Shown here one piece after another: positions 17,087-25,910 of a stretch of DNA of 64,000 bases. The stretch is from Planctomycetota bacterium. Lineage in GTDB: Bacteria > Planctomycetota > UBA1135 > UBA2386. The DNA is taken from positions 581,001 through 645,000 of the forward strand of contig JADJWQ010000002.1 of assembly GCA_016716265.1 (NCBI GenBank). The letters run 5' to 3'. Under the pieces are notes generated by a model that was not told where the DNA came from, did not search any database, and saw only the letters and a list, made by a program, of their open reading frames with translations. Every line of letters begins with the position of its first letter. Position 1 is the stretch's first letter. Position numbers and translations under genes: made by a program.

Positions 17087-19030
17087 ATGAGCCGAGGTAT
17101 CCACCCGGTGATGGTCGGCACCGCCGGCCATATCGATCACGGCAAGAGCAGCCTCGTCAAGGCGCTGACCGGAGTCGACCCGGATCGGCTGAAGGAGGAG
17201 AAGGCGCGCGGACTGACGATCGACCTCGGCTTCGCGCCGCTCGAGCTGCGCGACGGGCGTTTCGTCGGCATGGTGGACGTGCCCGGGCACGAGCGCTTCG
17301 TGAAGAACATGGTCGCCGGCAGCACGGCACTCGACATCGCGCTGCTGGTGGTCGCCGCCGACGACAGCGTCATGCCGCAGACGATCGAGCACGTCGAGAT
17401 CCTCGATCTGCTCGGCGTGACGCGCGGGCTCGTCGCGCTGACGAAGATCGACCTGGTCGACAGCGAGCTGGTCGAGCTCGCCGAGCAGGAGATCGACGAG
17501 CTGCTCGCGCGCACCTCGCTGGCGGGCTCGCGGATCGTGCGGGTGAGCAACACCACCGGTCAGGGGCTCGACGAGATCCGCGATGCGCTGCGCGAGCTGG
17601 CCGCGTCGGTCGCGCCGCGCGGGCACGACGGGCCGTTCCGCATGGCGCTGCAGCGCGTGTTCCGGCTGGAGGGCATCGGAACGGTCGTCACCGGCGTGCC
17701 GGTCAGCGGCCAGATCGTCGCCGGCGAGGAAATCGAGTTCCTGCCGATCGGCGGCAGCGCCCGCGTGCGCGGCATCCAGGCGTTCGGAGGCTCGGTCGAG
17801 CGGGCGGTCGCGGGGCACAGCACCGCCCTGTCGGTGCCCGACGCGCGCGGTCTGCCGCTGCGGCGCGGCGTGGTCGCGGCGACGCCCGGCGTGTTCCGCG
17901 GTGGTGACCACGTCGACGTCCGCCTGCGCGTGATCGAGGGCATCGAGCCGCTCGCGCACCGCGAGCCGATCCGCTTCCACACCGGCACCTGCGAGGTGCA
18001 CGGGCTCCTGTCGCTGCTCGAGCAGGACGTCGCGCCGGCCGGCGCGGAGCTGCTCGCGCGCGTGCTGCTCGACGAGCCGGTCAGCTGCGCGCACGGCGAT
18101 CGCTTCCTGCTGCGGCGGCTGAATCCGGTGCGCACGGTCGGCGGTGGTGACGTCGTGCAGATCGGCGAGGGCGGCCGCTACCGGCGTCGGCGCGTCGCGG
18201 AGGACGTCCGTACGCTGGTCGAGGCGGGAGCCGATCCGACGCTGCGGGCACTCGCCGCCGTGGAGCGAGGCGGGCCGCGCGGTGTCTCGGCGCAGGACGT
18301 CGCGATCGAGCTGGCGATCGACGAGGCTGCCGCCCGCGAGCTGCTGCAGTCGCTGGACGCCGTCGCCTGGCACGAGCGTGGCCGGCGGGCGTTCCTCGCC
18401 ACGGTGCTCGCCGCCGGGCGCAGCGAGCTGCTCGCGTCGGTCGAGCGGGTGCTCGCCGCGCGTCCGCACGCGGCGTCGCTGCCGCGCACCAGCCTGCGCA
18501 CCAGCCACGAGTTCCCGCCGGAGCTGCGCGACGCCGCGCTCGACGCGCTGATCGCCGAGGGTGCCGTGCGCTCGCTGCCCGACGGCCGCGTGCTGTTCCT
18601 GGCCCGGCTGAAGCCGTTGGCACCGGCCGACCAGCGCGACCTGGATTCGCTGCCGCGACTCTGTGACGAGCGCGGCTACCGCCCGCCGAGCGTCGACGAG
18701 CTGCGCGAGCTGTCGCGGTTCCCTGTCGCGCGATTCGACAGTCTGCTCGCGCGCGCAGAGGACGAAGGGCGGCTGCAGCGCATCGGTGAGCACGTCTACC
18801 CGACCGCCCGCGTGCGGGCTGCGATGCAGGCGATCCGGCGCAACGCGGTGGCGCACGGCGGCGTGCTGGAGATCCCGGCGCTGCGGGACGAGCTGGGCAC
18901 GTCGCGGAAGTGGCTGATCCCGCTGCTCGAGCACGTCGACGGGCTCGGCCTGACGCGGCTCAGGGGTGGCGAGCGCCGCCTGCTCGGCTCGTCGGACGTG
19001 TGCCGGGAGCTCGAGGCCGACGACGGCTGA
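17087..19030 (+). CDS. selB: selenocysteine-specific elongation factor SelB
   Basis: 647 residues, normal for bacterial SelB. It delivers Sec-tRNA to ribosomes paused at UGA by binding a SECIS hairpin in the mRNA. The N-terminal GTPase has G1 GTAGHIDHGKSSLVKAL (about residues 11-27), switch RGLTIDLGFA, G3 DVPGHERFVKNM and G4 TKIDLVD. Two EF-Tu-like barrel domains follow (MALQRVFRLEGIGTVVTGVPVSG; FLLRRLNPVRTVGGGDVV). The C-terminal half has winged-helix repeats (RNAVAHGGVLEIPALRDELGTSRKWLIPLLEHVDGLGLTRLRGGERRLL) as needed for SECIS recognition. selA, selC and selD are not in the window. Its presence supports reading the in-frame TGA at 45733-45735 as selenocysteine. Confidence 0.93.
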   Translation: MSRGIHPVMVGTAGHIDHGKSSLVKALTGVDPDRLKEEKARGLTIDLGFAPLELRDGRFVGMVDVPGHERFVKNMVAGSTALDIALLVVAADDSVMPQTIEHVEILDLLGVTRGLVALTKIDLVDSELVELAEQEIDELLARTSLAGSRIVRVSNTTGQGLDEIRDALRELAASVAPRGHDGPFRMALQRVFRLEGIGTVVTGVPVSGQIVAGEEIEFLPIGGSARVRGIQAFGGSVERAVAGHSTALSVPDARGLPLRRGVVAATPGVFRGGDHVDVRLRVIEGIEPLAHREPIRFHTGTCEVHGLLSLLEQDVAPAGAELLARVLLDEPVSCAHGDRFLLRRLNPVRTVGGGDVVQIGEGGRYRRRRVAEDVRTLVEAGADPTLRALAAVERGGPRGVSAQDVAIELAIDEAAARELLQSLDAVAWHERGRRAFLATVLAAGRSELLASVERVLAARPHAASLPRTSLRTSHEFPPELRDAALDALIAEGAVRSLPDGRVLFLARLKPLAPADQRDLDSLPRLCDERGYRPPSVDELRELSRFPVARFDSLLARAEDEGRLQRIGEHVYPTARVRAAMQAIRRNAVAHGGVLEIPALRDELGTSRKWLIPLLEHVDGLGLTRLRGGERRLLGSSDVCRELEADDG

Positions 19031-19089
19031 TCCCGATTCGGTCCTCCCCGTGGGCGCTGCCGTGCAGGACGTCAATGTCGGCGGCCGGC

Positions 19090-19116
19090 CTGCCGATAGG
19101 GACGGCGGTTGGCTTC
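19090..19116 (+). repeat. copy A of the LPIGTA-x-GF dispersed element
   Basis: This stretch translates as LPIGTAVGF in the frame of the downstream gene, 22-48 nt before its ATG. Against copy B (23057-23141), the eight aligned codons other than the variable one differ only at third positions (for example ata/atc, ggg/ggt, acg/acc, ggc/ggt, ttc/ttt). An in-frame ATG at 19075 precedes it. Confidence 0.5.
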
Positions 19117-19137
19117 GCGGCACCGCGGGGAGACGCC

Positions 19138-21444
19138 ATGACCGATCCACGCATCCAGGGCGACGAGCTGGAGTTCGACGACGAGTTCGTCCTGGACGAC
19201 ATCGAGCACGACGAGGATCTGTTCGCCGATCCGACGTCGCCACCGGCCCGGACGTCCGAGCCCGCGCAGCCGGAGCCGGTCGCGGGTCCGTCGGACCCGC
19301 CGGCGCAGGATCCGCTCTCGTTCGAGCTGCGGTCCGTCGAGGCGTCGGAATGCGGCGGTCACCGCGCGCCTGCCGCCGTGCAGGACGACTTTGCCGACCT
19401 GTCGTTCGAGGACGACAGCGCCACGGTCGAGGAGCTCCTCGCGCACGACTACCGCTCGGCGACGCCGTCGGAGACGTTCGGATCGGACCAGCCCGGTTTC
19501 CGCGACGACGGCGGCGGTCGCTGGGGCGGCCGCCACGTCCCGCTTCCCGACATCGTCGGCGAGGACACCGAGCAGGACGCCAGCCTGTTCGATGCGGACG
19601 AGTCGGGGGTCGACGACTACGACGAGGTCGAGATCGTGCACGTCGACGAGACCGCGGCCGGTGTCGCGGCCGACGGCGGGGGCGAGCTGGACTTCGACGC
19701 GCAACTCGACGGGCTGGACACGCTCGGAGCGCTCGACGGCCTCGGCGGCGAGCTGCTCGAACGGCTCGGCGACAGCGATGCGCAGGACCCGTTCGCCGAC
19801 CTCGAGTTCGCGCGTGACGGCGAGGAGCCACCGCGCGACGACGCGCGGATCGATCTCGCGGCCTACGGGATCGACCCGGCGGACGGCAAGCGGACCGCGT
19901 CCGCCGAGCCGGGGCTGGAAGCCGCGTTCGGTGCGCTGCCCGCCGCCGAGGACGACGACTGGGACCTGACGGTGCGGGACGAGGGGCCGTCGGCCGAGCC
20001 GGCGACCCGCCACCAGCAGACCGACTGGAACGACGAGTCGTTCGTGCTGCTCGACGGCCAGGACGACGAGCCGTCGGAGGCCGACTCGGTCGACGCGGTA
20101 CCCTCCGGGGGCTTCGGGGGCGGTCGCCGCGACACGTTCTACGCGCAGGGCGACGAGGGCTTCGCCGAGCACGAGCTGGCCGCGGAGGACGACGCCGAGC
20201 GTGGTGACGGTCTCGACACCGAGGTGTTCGCGGGCGAGTTCGACGAGGCCTGGGAGATCTCCGAGGAGACGCCGGACGAGGCCGAGGAGGAGCTCGACGA
20301 CGGCATCTACGGGCGGCCGACCGAGGCAGTGGCGCCCGAGTACACCTACGGCCCCGACGACACGCGCGACCTGCGCGAGCTGGAGGAGACCTACTACGAG
20401 GACGAGCCCGAGGTGGGCGTCCGCGTGGTCGGCGCCGGCCCGCGGCGCCGCGTCGGATTCGCCCGCTTGGCGGCTGCGGCCGCTGCGCTGCTGATCGTCG
20501 GTGCCGGCACGGTTGCGATCGTCGACCCGAGCCGGTTCGGACTCGGGGACGACACCGCGCTGGTCGAACGCATCGCGGTCGCGCGCCCGAGCCTGCCGCT
20601 CGAAGTGCCCGAGCCGGTGCTGGCGGTCGAGACCGCACCGCCGGCGGACGTGCCACCGGTCGCGCAGGGTGGCACCGACACGACTCCGGGGACGCCCGCT
20701 ACGCCGACCACGCCGGACGTGCCCGTCACACCGGACGGCCAGCCGCCGATCGAGGTCGGCCCGATCGTCCCGCCGACCGGTCCGGTCGCTGGCCCGCTCG
20801 GGCCGGCGGTGCCCGGCGGAGTGACTCCGATCGCCGGTCCGACCGGCCAGGAAGTCCGCACGACTCCGCCAGAGGACCAGCCGTTCGACCCGCTGCCGGT
20901 CGGCGAAGAGATGGAGATCCGTGGCGCGCAGCCGGCGCCGCCGCTGCTCGCGGATGCGGTGGAGCCAGGCGTCCGCGCCTGGGCCCAGCTGACCAACGAG
21001 TCGGTGTTCGTCGGGACGGTGCGCAAGATCGACGCGAGCTTCGTGACCCTCGAGCTGGCCACCGGCGAGGTCACGCTCGAGCGGCGTTCGCTCGCCGCCC
21101 TGCAGCCGCTGTCCGAAGGCGGCTTCGATGCGCTCGTCGAGATCGAGCACGGCTTCGTCCAGGTGCAGGGGCGCGGCACGCTGCTCGGGCGGGTGTTGCG
21201 CAACGAGGGCTCGGATGCGGTCGTGCTCGCGACCGCAGATGGGCGCGTGACGATCCCGCACGAGGATCTCGGGCAGCTCGGCGTGCGGACGGCGACCGGC
21301 GTGGTCGTCATCGACGACGACGACGCCTGGCTCGAGAGCCGGGCGCGGCGGCGCCTGCAGCGCGGCGATACCGAGCTGGGCGACGCACCGCAGCGGAGTG
21401 GCCAGCCGGCGGCGTCTCCGCCCGCGGGCCAGGGTGCGCGCTGA
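19138..21444 (+). CDS. large acidic single-pass membrane protein, unknown function
   Basis: 768 residues. Residues 1 to about 430 are strikingly acidic and low in complexity (ELEFDDEFVLDDIEHDEDLF, DEVEIVHVDETAAGV, EEELDDGIY). They are followed by one strong transmembrane segment (LAAAAAALLIVGAGTVAIV, about 443-462). A Pro/Thr/Gly-rich linker (about 500-600) comes next. The C-terminal domain of about 150 residues may hold two similar small beta units (AWAQLTNESVFVGTVRKIDASFVTLELATGEVTLERRSLAAL and GRGTLLGRVLRNEGSDAVVLATADGRVTIPHEDLGQL). The basic RRR before the helix predicts an acidic cytoplasmic N-terminus and an exported C-terminus. ATG 19138 follows a strong GGGGAGA site. I recognise no family; function is unknown. 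Confidence 0.75.
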   Translation: MTDPRIQGDELEFDDEFVLDDIEHDEDLFADPTSPPARTSEPAQPEPVAGPSDPPAQDPLSFELRSVEASECGGHRAPAAVQDDFADLSFEDDSATVEELLAHDYRSATPSETFGSDQPGFRDDGGGRWGGRHVPLPDIVGEDTEQDASLFDADESGVDDYDEVEIVHVDETAAGVAADGGGELDFDAQLDGLDTLGALDGLGGELLERLGDSDAQDPFADLEFARDGEEPPRDDARIDLAAYGIDPADGKRTASAEPGLEAAFGALPAAEDDDWDLTVRDEGPSAEPATRHQQTDWNDESFVLLDGQDDEPSEADSVDAVPSGGFGGGRRDTFYAQGDEGFAEHELAAEDDAERGDGLDTEVFAGEFDEAWEISEETPDEAEEELDDGIYGRPTEAVAPEYTYGPDDTRDLRELEETYYEDEPEVGVRVVGAGPRRRVGFARLAAAAAALLIVGAGTVAIVDPSRFGLGDDTALVERIAVARPSLPLEVPEPVLAVETAPPADVPPVAQGGTDTTPGTPATPTTPDVPVTPDGQPPIEVGPIVPPTGPVAGPLGPAVPGGVTPIAGPTGQEVRTTPPEDQPFDPLPVGEEMEIRGAQPAPPLLADAVEPGVRAWAQLTNESVFVGTVRKIDASFVTLELATGEVTLERRSLAALQPLSEGGFDALVEIEHGFVQVQGRGTLLGRVLRNEGSDAVVLATADGRVTIPHEDLGQLGVRTATGVVVIDDDDAWLESRARRRLQRGDTELGDAPQRSGQPAASPPAGQGAR

Positions 21445-21460
21445 GCCGGAGCAACACGGC

Positions 21461-21466
21461 TATAAC
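21461..21466 (+). promoter_or_regulatory. candidate -10 box before the HEAT-VWA gene
   Basis: TATAAC stands out in this GC-rich sequence, about 40 bp before the ATG at 21508 in the 63-bp gap after the acidic protein gene. No good -35 hexamer sits 16-18 bp upstream, so only the -10 is supported. Confidence 0.35.
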
Positions 21467-21507
21467 GGAAGGCTGTCGCCTCGCACCGCTGACAGCCCTT
21501 CCGCACG

Positions 21508-23058
21508 ATGATCCGAGCCGTCTCGCTGCTCTTCGCCATCCTGTTCGCCGTCCTGTCCGCCGCCTCGGGGGCCGCGCAGACCCCGGAGGAACGCGCCGAC
21601 GCGGTGCAGGAGTTCCGGCGCTTCTTCCGCAAGTTCAAGGAGGTCGATCAGCAGGTCGAAGCGGTGCGGACGCTCGAGGGCATGGAGTCCGTCGAGGCGG
21701 CCAAGGAGCTCGTCGGGCTGCTCGACCACAAGACGCCGGAGGTCGCGCGCGCCGCTCTGGATGTGCTGTGTACCTACCGCGATCCGGAGACGTTCGCGGG
21801 GCCGGTCGCCGCGCTCGTCGAGATGAAGGACGCGCTGGCGCAGGCGCGCATGATCCAGGTGCTCGGCCGTGCCGGGATCCGCGAGGCGATCGCGCCGATG
21901 CTCGAGATCGCCGGCGGCAAGAAGGTCGGCGAGGAGGTCAAGATCGCCATCGCGCGCGCGCTGTCGGCGCTCGGCGCGGTCGAGGAGGCGCCCGGCGTCG
22001 TGGGCCCGATGCTGGCGGACCGCAGCGGGCTGGTGCGCATGGCCGCGGCGCAGGCGATCGGCGAGCTCCGGCTGAAGGCGCTGGGGCCCCAGCTCGTGCC
22101 GCTTCTCGACGACTCCGCGTGGCAGGTGCAGAGCGCGGCGATCACCGCCGTGAGCCGCGTGCGCGAGGCGTCGGCCGTCGCGCCGCTGATCTCGTTGATG
22201 GAGAAGGGAGGGCGGCTCGAGGAGGAGTGTGCGGAGGCGCTGTTCCAGATCACCGCGATGGACTTCGGGACCGACGCGGCCGCCTGGCGGAAGACCTGGG
22301 ATCAGCTGCAGTCGATCGAGGGCTGGCGCATTCCGACCGACGAGGAGCTCGCGAAGCGCGCCGCATCGCGCGAGAAGTACGACGCGATCTACGGCAATCG
22401 TAAGGAGGGCACGCCGACCTTCGGCGGCATCCCGACGACGTCGCGACGCATCCTGTTCATCGTCGACGTATCGGGCTCGATGGCCGACCTCGTCGTCGAG
22501 CGCGAGCGCTTCGACTCCGGCTACGAGAGCTACGAGAAGCTGGAGATCGTCAAGACCGAGCTCGAGCGGACGATCGACTCGCTGCCGGACGGCACGCTGT
22601 TCAACATCGTCGCCTTCGCGAGCGACCTCGACACCTGGAAGTCCAACCCCACTCGCGCCAATGTCGTCAATCGGGCGAGCGCGCGCGAGTGGGTGCGCAA
22701 GCTGAAGCCGATCGGCGGTCCCGATATGGCGGGCGCGAGCGCCGACGCGCTGGCGCAGGGCAAGACCAATACGTTCAAGGCGCTGATGTATCCGTTCGGG
22801 ATCGACCCCGACGCCAGGCGACCGAGCACCGGCACTGCACCGCTCGAGAACCCGTTCGACACCGTCTACTTCCTCAGCGACGGCCGACCGTCGATCGGCG
22901 TGCACACCGACGTGCAGGTGATCCTCGAGGAGGTGACCCGGACCAACGAGAGCTATCGGATGGTGTTCCACACCATCGCCATCGGGCAGTTCCAGAAGGA
23001 CTTCCTGCGGGCCCTCGCCGAGCTCAATGGTGGCGTCTTCGTCGACCTCGGCAGCTGA
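21508..23058 (+). CDS. secreted HEAT-repeat plus VWA-domain protein (paralogue 1)
   Basis: 516 residues. Signal peptide (LLFAILFAVLSAASGAAQ), then HEAT-like helical repeats (ELVGLLDHKTPEVARAALDVL, MLADRSGLVRMAAAQAIGEL, PLLDDSAWQVQSAAITAVSRV) to about residue 245. A VWA domain follows from about residue 312, with a complete MIDAS start (FIVDVSGSM, about 318-325), a Thr-containing loop (KTNTF) and YFLSDGRPS. VWA domains bind partners through a metal ion, and HEAT arrays are protein-interaction scaffolds; an exported interaction role is inferred. A longer paralogue is at 32632-34713. The stop codon overlaps the first base pairs of the 38-bp hairpin. Confidence 0.87.
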   Translation: MIRAVSLLFAILFAVLSAASGAAQTPEERADAVQEFRRFFRKFKEVDQQVEAVRTLEGMESVEAAKELVGLLDHKTPEVARAALDVLCTYRDPETFAGPVAALVEMKDALAQARMIQVLGRAGIREAIAPMLEIAGGKKVGEEVKIAIARALSALGAVEEAPGVVGPMLADRSGLVRMAAAQAIGELRLKALGPQLVPLLDDSAWQVQSAAITAVSRVREASAVAPLISLMEKGGRLEEECAEALFQITAMDFGTDAAAWRKTWDQLQSIEGWRIPTDEELAKRAASREKYDAIYGNRKEGTPTFGGIPTTSRRILFIVDVSGSMADLVVERERFDSGYESYEKLEIVKTELERTIDSLPDGTLFNIVAFASDLDTWKSNPTRANVVNRASAREWVRKLKPIGGPDMAGASADALAQGKTNTFKALMYPFGIDPDARRPSTGTAPLENPFDTVYFLSDGRPSIGVHTDVQVILEEVTRTNESYRMVFHTIAIGQFQKDFLRALAELNGGVFVDLGS

Positions 23059-23141
23059 CTTCCGATCGGTACCGCGTACGGTTTTTACATCTCGTGCGGA
23101 GCGCGAGATGTAAAAACCGTACGCGGTACCGATCGGAAGTC
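23057..23141. terminator. 38-bp perfect hairpin between convergent genes; copy B of the dispersed element
   Basis: Arms 23057-23094 and 23104-23141 are perfect inverted complements around a 9-nt centre that can pair further to a GGA loop. The hairpin begins in the stop codon of the HEAT-VWA gene and ends 5 bp before the stop of the 13-heme cytochrome gene. It is therefore ideally placed as a bidirectional terminator. Each arm carries the element that recurs at 34738-34770 with an identical 18-bp core (cttccgatcggtaccgcg). A mobile palindromic repeat is the alternative reading. Confidence 0.75.
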
Positions 23142-23146
23142 TCGGG

Positions 23147-24226
23147 TCAGTGGCGGCCGGCGGGGTGGCAGTCGAGACACGCGGGGGAGGACCACGAGTA
23201 GTTGCGGACCTCGCGGTGCTTCGACGCCATGTCCGATTGCGCGTGCTCGTGGCAGTCGATGCACGAGAATGCGGCGCCGCCGGTCGTGTGACACTCGTTG
23301 CACGCCAGGCCGCGGTGCGCGCCGCGGTCGATCGGGAACCCGTGCCGGAAGACCGCGCCCTGCCAGCCATTCAGCGTGTGGCACAGGGTGCAGTCCTGCC
23401 CGAATCCCGACGCCTGGTGGTCGGGGTCGGTGACCGCGACGTAGTCGTCGCGGTGGCAGGCGATGCAGTCGGGTGACAGGCCCTGGTAGTCCGGTTCGTT
23501 CACGTGGCAGGTCCGGCAGGCGAGGCCTGCGTGACCGCCCCGCAGCGGCACGCTCGCCGGGTGGTCGAAACGCGCCGGACGCCAGGCCACCGGAAGGTGG
23601 CACCGCTCACAGTGGTCGGTCCAACCCTGGGCGGCGTGGTCCGGCGAGGTGGCACGCCTCAGCTCGCCGGTGTGGCACCGGGCGCAGCTCGGGTCGAGGC
23701 CCTCGAAGTTGCCGGTCTGCGCACCGGGGTGACACCGCCAGCAGGCGGCTGCGGCGTGCGCGCCGACCAGCGGGAAGCGGGTGCGGGAGTGCGCTGCGAT
23801 CGCGCCGGTCGGCTGCCAGTCGGACTCGCCGTGGCAGACGTCGCAGGTGCCGCCGAGCTTGCCGCGATGCGGGTCGATGTGGCAGCCGGCGCAGCCGCGC
23901 GCGGCGAACTGCGCGACCGGGCCGCGGTCGTTGTGGCAGCGCAGGCATTCGGCGCCGTCGTGCGCGCCGGTCAGCGGCACCCCGGTCACCGCGGCGTGGT
24001 CGAACGTGAAGTCGGGACGGATGTCGTGCCAGCCAGAGCCGACGTGACACAGCGTGCAATCGGCGGGGAAGGAGTCGTGGGGCACGACCGGGCCGCGGTT
24101 CGGATCCCAGTCCTGCGGACCGAGGAGACCGCTGCAGGCGGCGATCGTCAGCGCGACCGCGACGACGAGCGCGACCCGCGCGCGGGGCGGGTGGCGGGCG
24201 GGTGCGAGATGGTCGGGTGCAGTCAT
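23147..24226 (-). CDS. 13-heme c-type cytochrome lipoprotein
   Basis: 359 residues. Lipoprotein signal with ALTIAACSG, followed by thirteen CxxCH haem-attachment motifs (CTLCH, CLRCH, CAGCH, CDVCH, CWRCH, CARCH, CERCH, CRTCH, CIACH, CTLCH, CNECH, CIDCH, CLDCH). Extra His residues between motifs could serve as distal ligands. Little other structure is visible. As the last gene of an operon with an outer-membrane barrel and a 23-heme cytochrome, it is a candidate outer-surface or barrel-plug electron carrier (inference from position and lipidation). ATG 24226 is preferred over an in-frame 24283 start because GAGG lies just upstream and the lipoprotein signal begins there. It lies 16 bp after the barrel gene. 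Confidence 0.9.
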   Translation of the reverse strand: MTAPDHLAPARHPPRARVALVVAVALTIAACSGLLGPQDWDPNRGPVVPHDSFPADCTLCHVGSGWHDIRPDFTFDHAAVTGVPLTGAHDGAECLRCHNDRGPVAQFAARGCAGCHIDPHRGKLGGTCDVCHGESDWQPTGAIAAHSRTRFPLVGAHAAAACWRCHPGAQTGNFEGLDPSCARCHTGELRRATSPDHAAQGWTDHCERCHLPVAWRPARFDHPASVPLRGGHAGLACRTCHVNEPDYQGLSPDCIACHRDDYVAVTDPDHQASGFGQDCTLCHTLNGWQGAVFRHGFPIDRGAHRGLACNECHTTGGAAFSCIDCHEHAQSDMASKHREVRNYSWSSPACLDCHPAGRH

Positions 24227-24242
24227 GGCGGCGGCCTCGTCG

Positions 24243-25910
24243 TCAGAATCGGAACTGGGCGTAGGTGCCGAGGAACAGCGCATCCTGACCGTCGCCGAAC
24301 GTCAGCTCGGCGTCGATCTGCAGCGATACCGCGTCGGCGGGAACGAGGTCGAGCGAGGCGCCGACGCGGTGCTGCTCGAAGGTCTCGTCGCCGGCCGGCA
24401 GCCCGGCCGTGCTCCAGCTGACGAGCTCGTAGCGCAGCTCGACGCGGTGCGCACCGATCCGCTGAGCCGCCCGCAGACGGATGCCGGGTCCGTCCTGGAA
24501 CGAGCCGTCGACGCGGAACAGCGCGGCGGACACGTCGAGTCCCGCGGCCAGCGCGTCGCGCGCCTCGACGCCGAGCTCACCGCCGAGTCCCTGGTCGTCC
24601 TGGTCCTGCCACCAATCGGCGCGCGCCCAGGCGCGCACGTCGTCCGCGAGGTCGACGTCGACGCGCGGGCCGGCGCGCAGGACACCCGCACGGCGGATCA
24701 GCTCCGGATCCGCGAAATACAGCTCGTCACGGCGGAGCTGAGCCCAGCGGTAGCGCGACGCCGTCACTCCGACTCGCACGCGATCGTTCGGACGCCACGA
24801 CGACGACAGCCACGCCTCGGTCAGCTCGGGGCCGGTCGACTTCAGGTCGTCACCACTCCCGTAGAGGTCGACCTTCGCACTGCCGTCGAAGCGCAGCCGC
24901 TCGGCAGGCGACCAGTCGAAGCGCGTGAACAGGAGGTCGCGATCGGGTGTGCCGTGGTGCCACGTCTTCTGGAAGCCGCCCGTCCACGACGCGCGCGTGT
25001 TGCCGCCGCCGACCCACTGCGCGAACGCGAATGCGCCCCAGTCCTCGCCGGTCTGGCGAGCGGGGAACGGCAGCGGCAGGGCCCCGGCCCCGGCGCCGAC
25101 GCGCCAGCTAGAGCCCAATCGTCTGGCGACCTCGACCCCGTCGAGTAGACCGAGCTCCGGCGCGAAGCGCGACACGAAGCGACCCGCTTCGAAGCGCACG
25201 TCGCGCGCCTCGTCGTCGCCGTGGGCGTAGCTGAGGCGATCGATCCGGCCGCGGTCGGTCGCGTCGCTGCCGTCGTCGAGCAGGTCGGAGGCGCGGCGCG
25301 TCAGCTCGCCGTCGAACGACAGCGAGCCGCCGAGCCCGAATGGATTGAACACGCCGAGGCGCGTACCGAGGCGTGCGAGCAGGTACTCGTTGGCGCGGCC
25401 GTCGCCGTCGTCGCGGCTGTAGAGCAGCTGCATGAACGCGCGGCCGTCCCAGCGCGTGGGCCGGCGCGCCGGACCGCCACCGAACGCCGGAGCGAGCAGC
25501 GGGTCGTCCGGGTCGTGCTCGAGCGGAGTCGCCTGCCACGGCGGGTGGTCCGGAACCGCGGCGCGCCGCGGTGCGGAGCGGGCCGGATCGCCGGCCGCGC
25601 GGCGCGCGACCCGGGCCGTGCCCGGAGTCCCGATCGGCGGTAGCTCCCGGCCGGGCGGGATCTCGGCCCGCGCGCTGCTCGTCGAGGCCTCCCGGATCGT
25701 GGCCGGCACCGGCGTGCCCCCCGGCGGGAGCAGCTCGACCTCCTGGCCAGGCTCGAGACCGTCCGACCGGCCACGGTCGAGATAGACGCTGCGCCCGGCG
25801 ACCGCGGTGACGTGCACCTGCAGCTCGGCGACGTCCTGCGCCGCTCCGCGCGGCGCGAGCGTGGCGGCGCACAGCGCGAGCAGGCGGAGCATCCCGCGAG
25901 GGCCCGCCAT
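24243..25910 (-). CDS. outer-membrane beta-barrel protein of the cytochrome operon (porin-like)
   Basis: 555 residues. Signal peptide (LRLLALCAATLAPRGAAQ), then a small N-terminal beta domain (VHVTAVAGRSVYLDRGRSDGLEPGQEVELL). A long run of amphipathic strands from about residue 150 follows (FMQLLYSRDDG, RLGVFNPFGLGGSLSFDGEL, VRFEAGRFVSRFAPELG, LSSSWRPNDRVRVGVTASRY). It ends in TYAQFRF, the C-terminal Phe signature for barrel insertion. It resembles MtrB/PioB-type porins in context only; I could not confirm direct homology. ATG overlaps the stop of the 23-heme gene by one base. In the proposed conduit it would sheathe cytochromes across the outer membrane. Confidence 0.78.
   Translation of the reverse strand: MAGPRGMLRLLALCAATLAPRGAAQDVAELQVHVTAVAGRSVYLDRGRSDGLEPGQEVELLPPGGTPVPATIREASTSSARAEIPPGRELPPIGTPGTARVARRAAGDPARSAPRRAAVPDHPPWQATPLEHDPDDPLLAPAFGGGPARRPTRWDGRAFMQLLYSRDDGDGRANEYLLARLGTRLGVFNPFGLGGSLSFDGELTRRASDLLDDGSDATDRGRIDRLSYAHGDDEARDVRFEAGRFVSRFAPELGLLDGVEVARRLGSSWRVGAGAGALPLPFPARQTGEDWGAFAFAQWVGGGNTRASWTGGFQKTWHHGTPDRDLLFTRFDWSPAERLRFDGSAKVDLYGSGDDLKSTGPELTEAWLSSSWRPNDRVRVGVTASRYRWAQLRRDELYFADPELIRRAGVLRAGPRVDVDLADDVRAWARADWWQDQDDQGLGGELGVEARDALAAGLDVSAALFRVDGSFQDGPGIRLRAAQRIGAHRVELRYELVSWSTAGLPAGDETFEQHRVGASLDLVPADAVSLQIDAELTFGDGQDALFLGTYAQFRF

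Noticed and set aside
19075..19137. ATG 19075 as start of the acidic protein, which would include LPIGTAVGF in its N-terminus
   Set aside because: ATG 19138 has a strong GGGGAGA site and 19075 has none. It remains possible if the element is truly translated.
23056..23146. Sec read-through of the HEAT-VWA stop TGA into the in-frame LPIGTAYGF sequence
   Set aside because: The hairpin starts inside the UGA, the stem is far too long for a SECIS, and no redox motif surrounds the codon.
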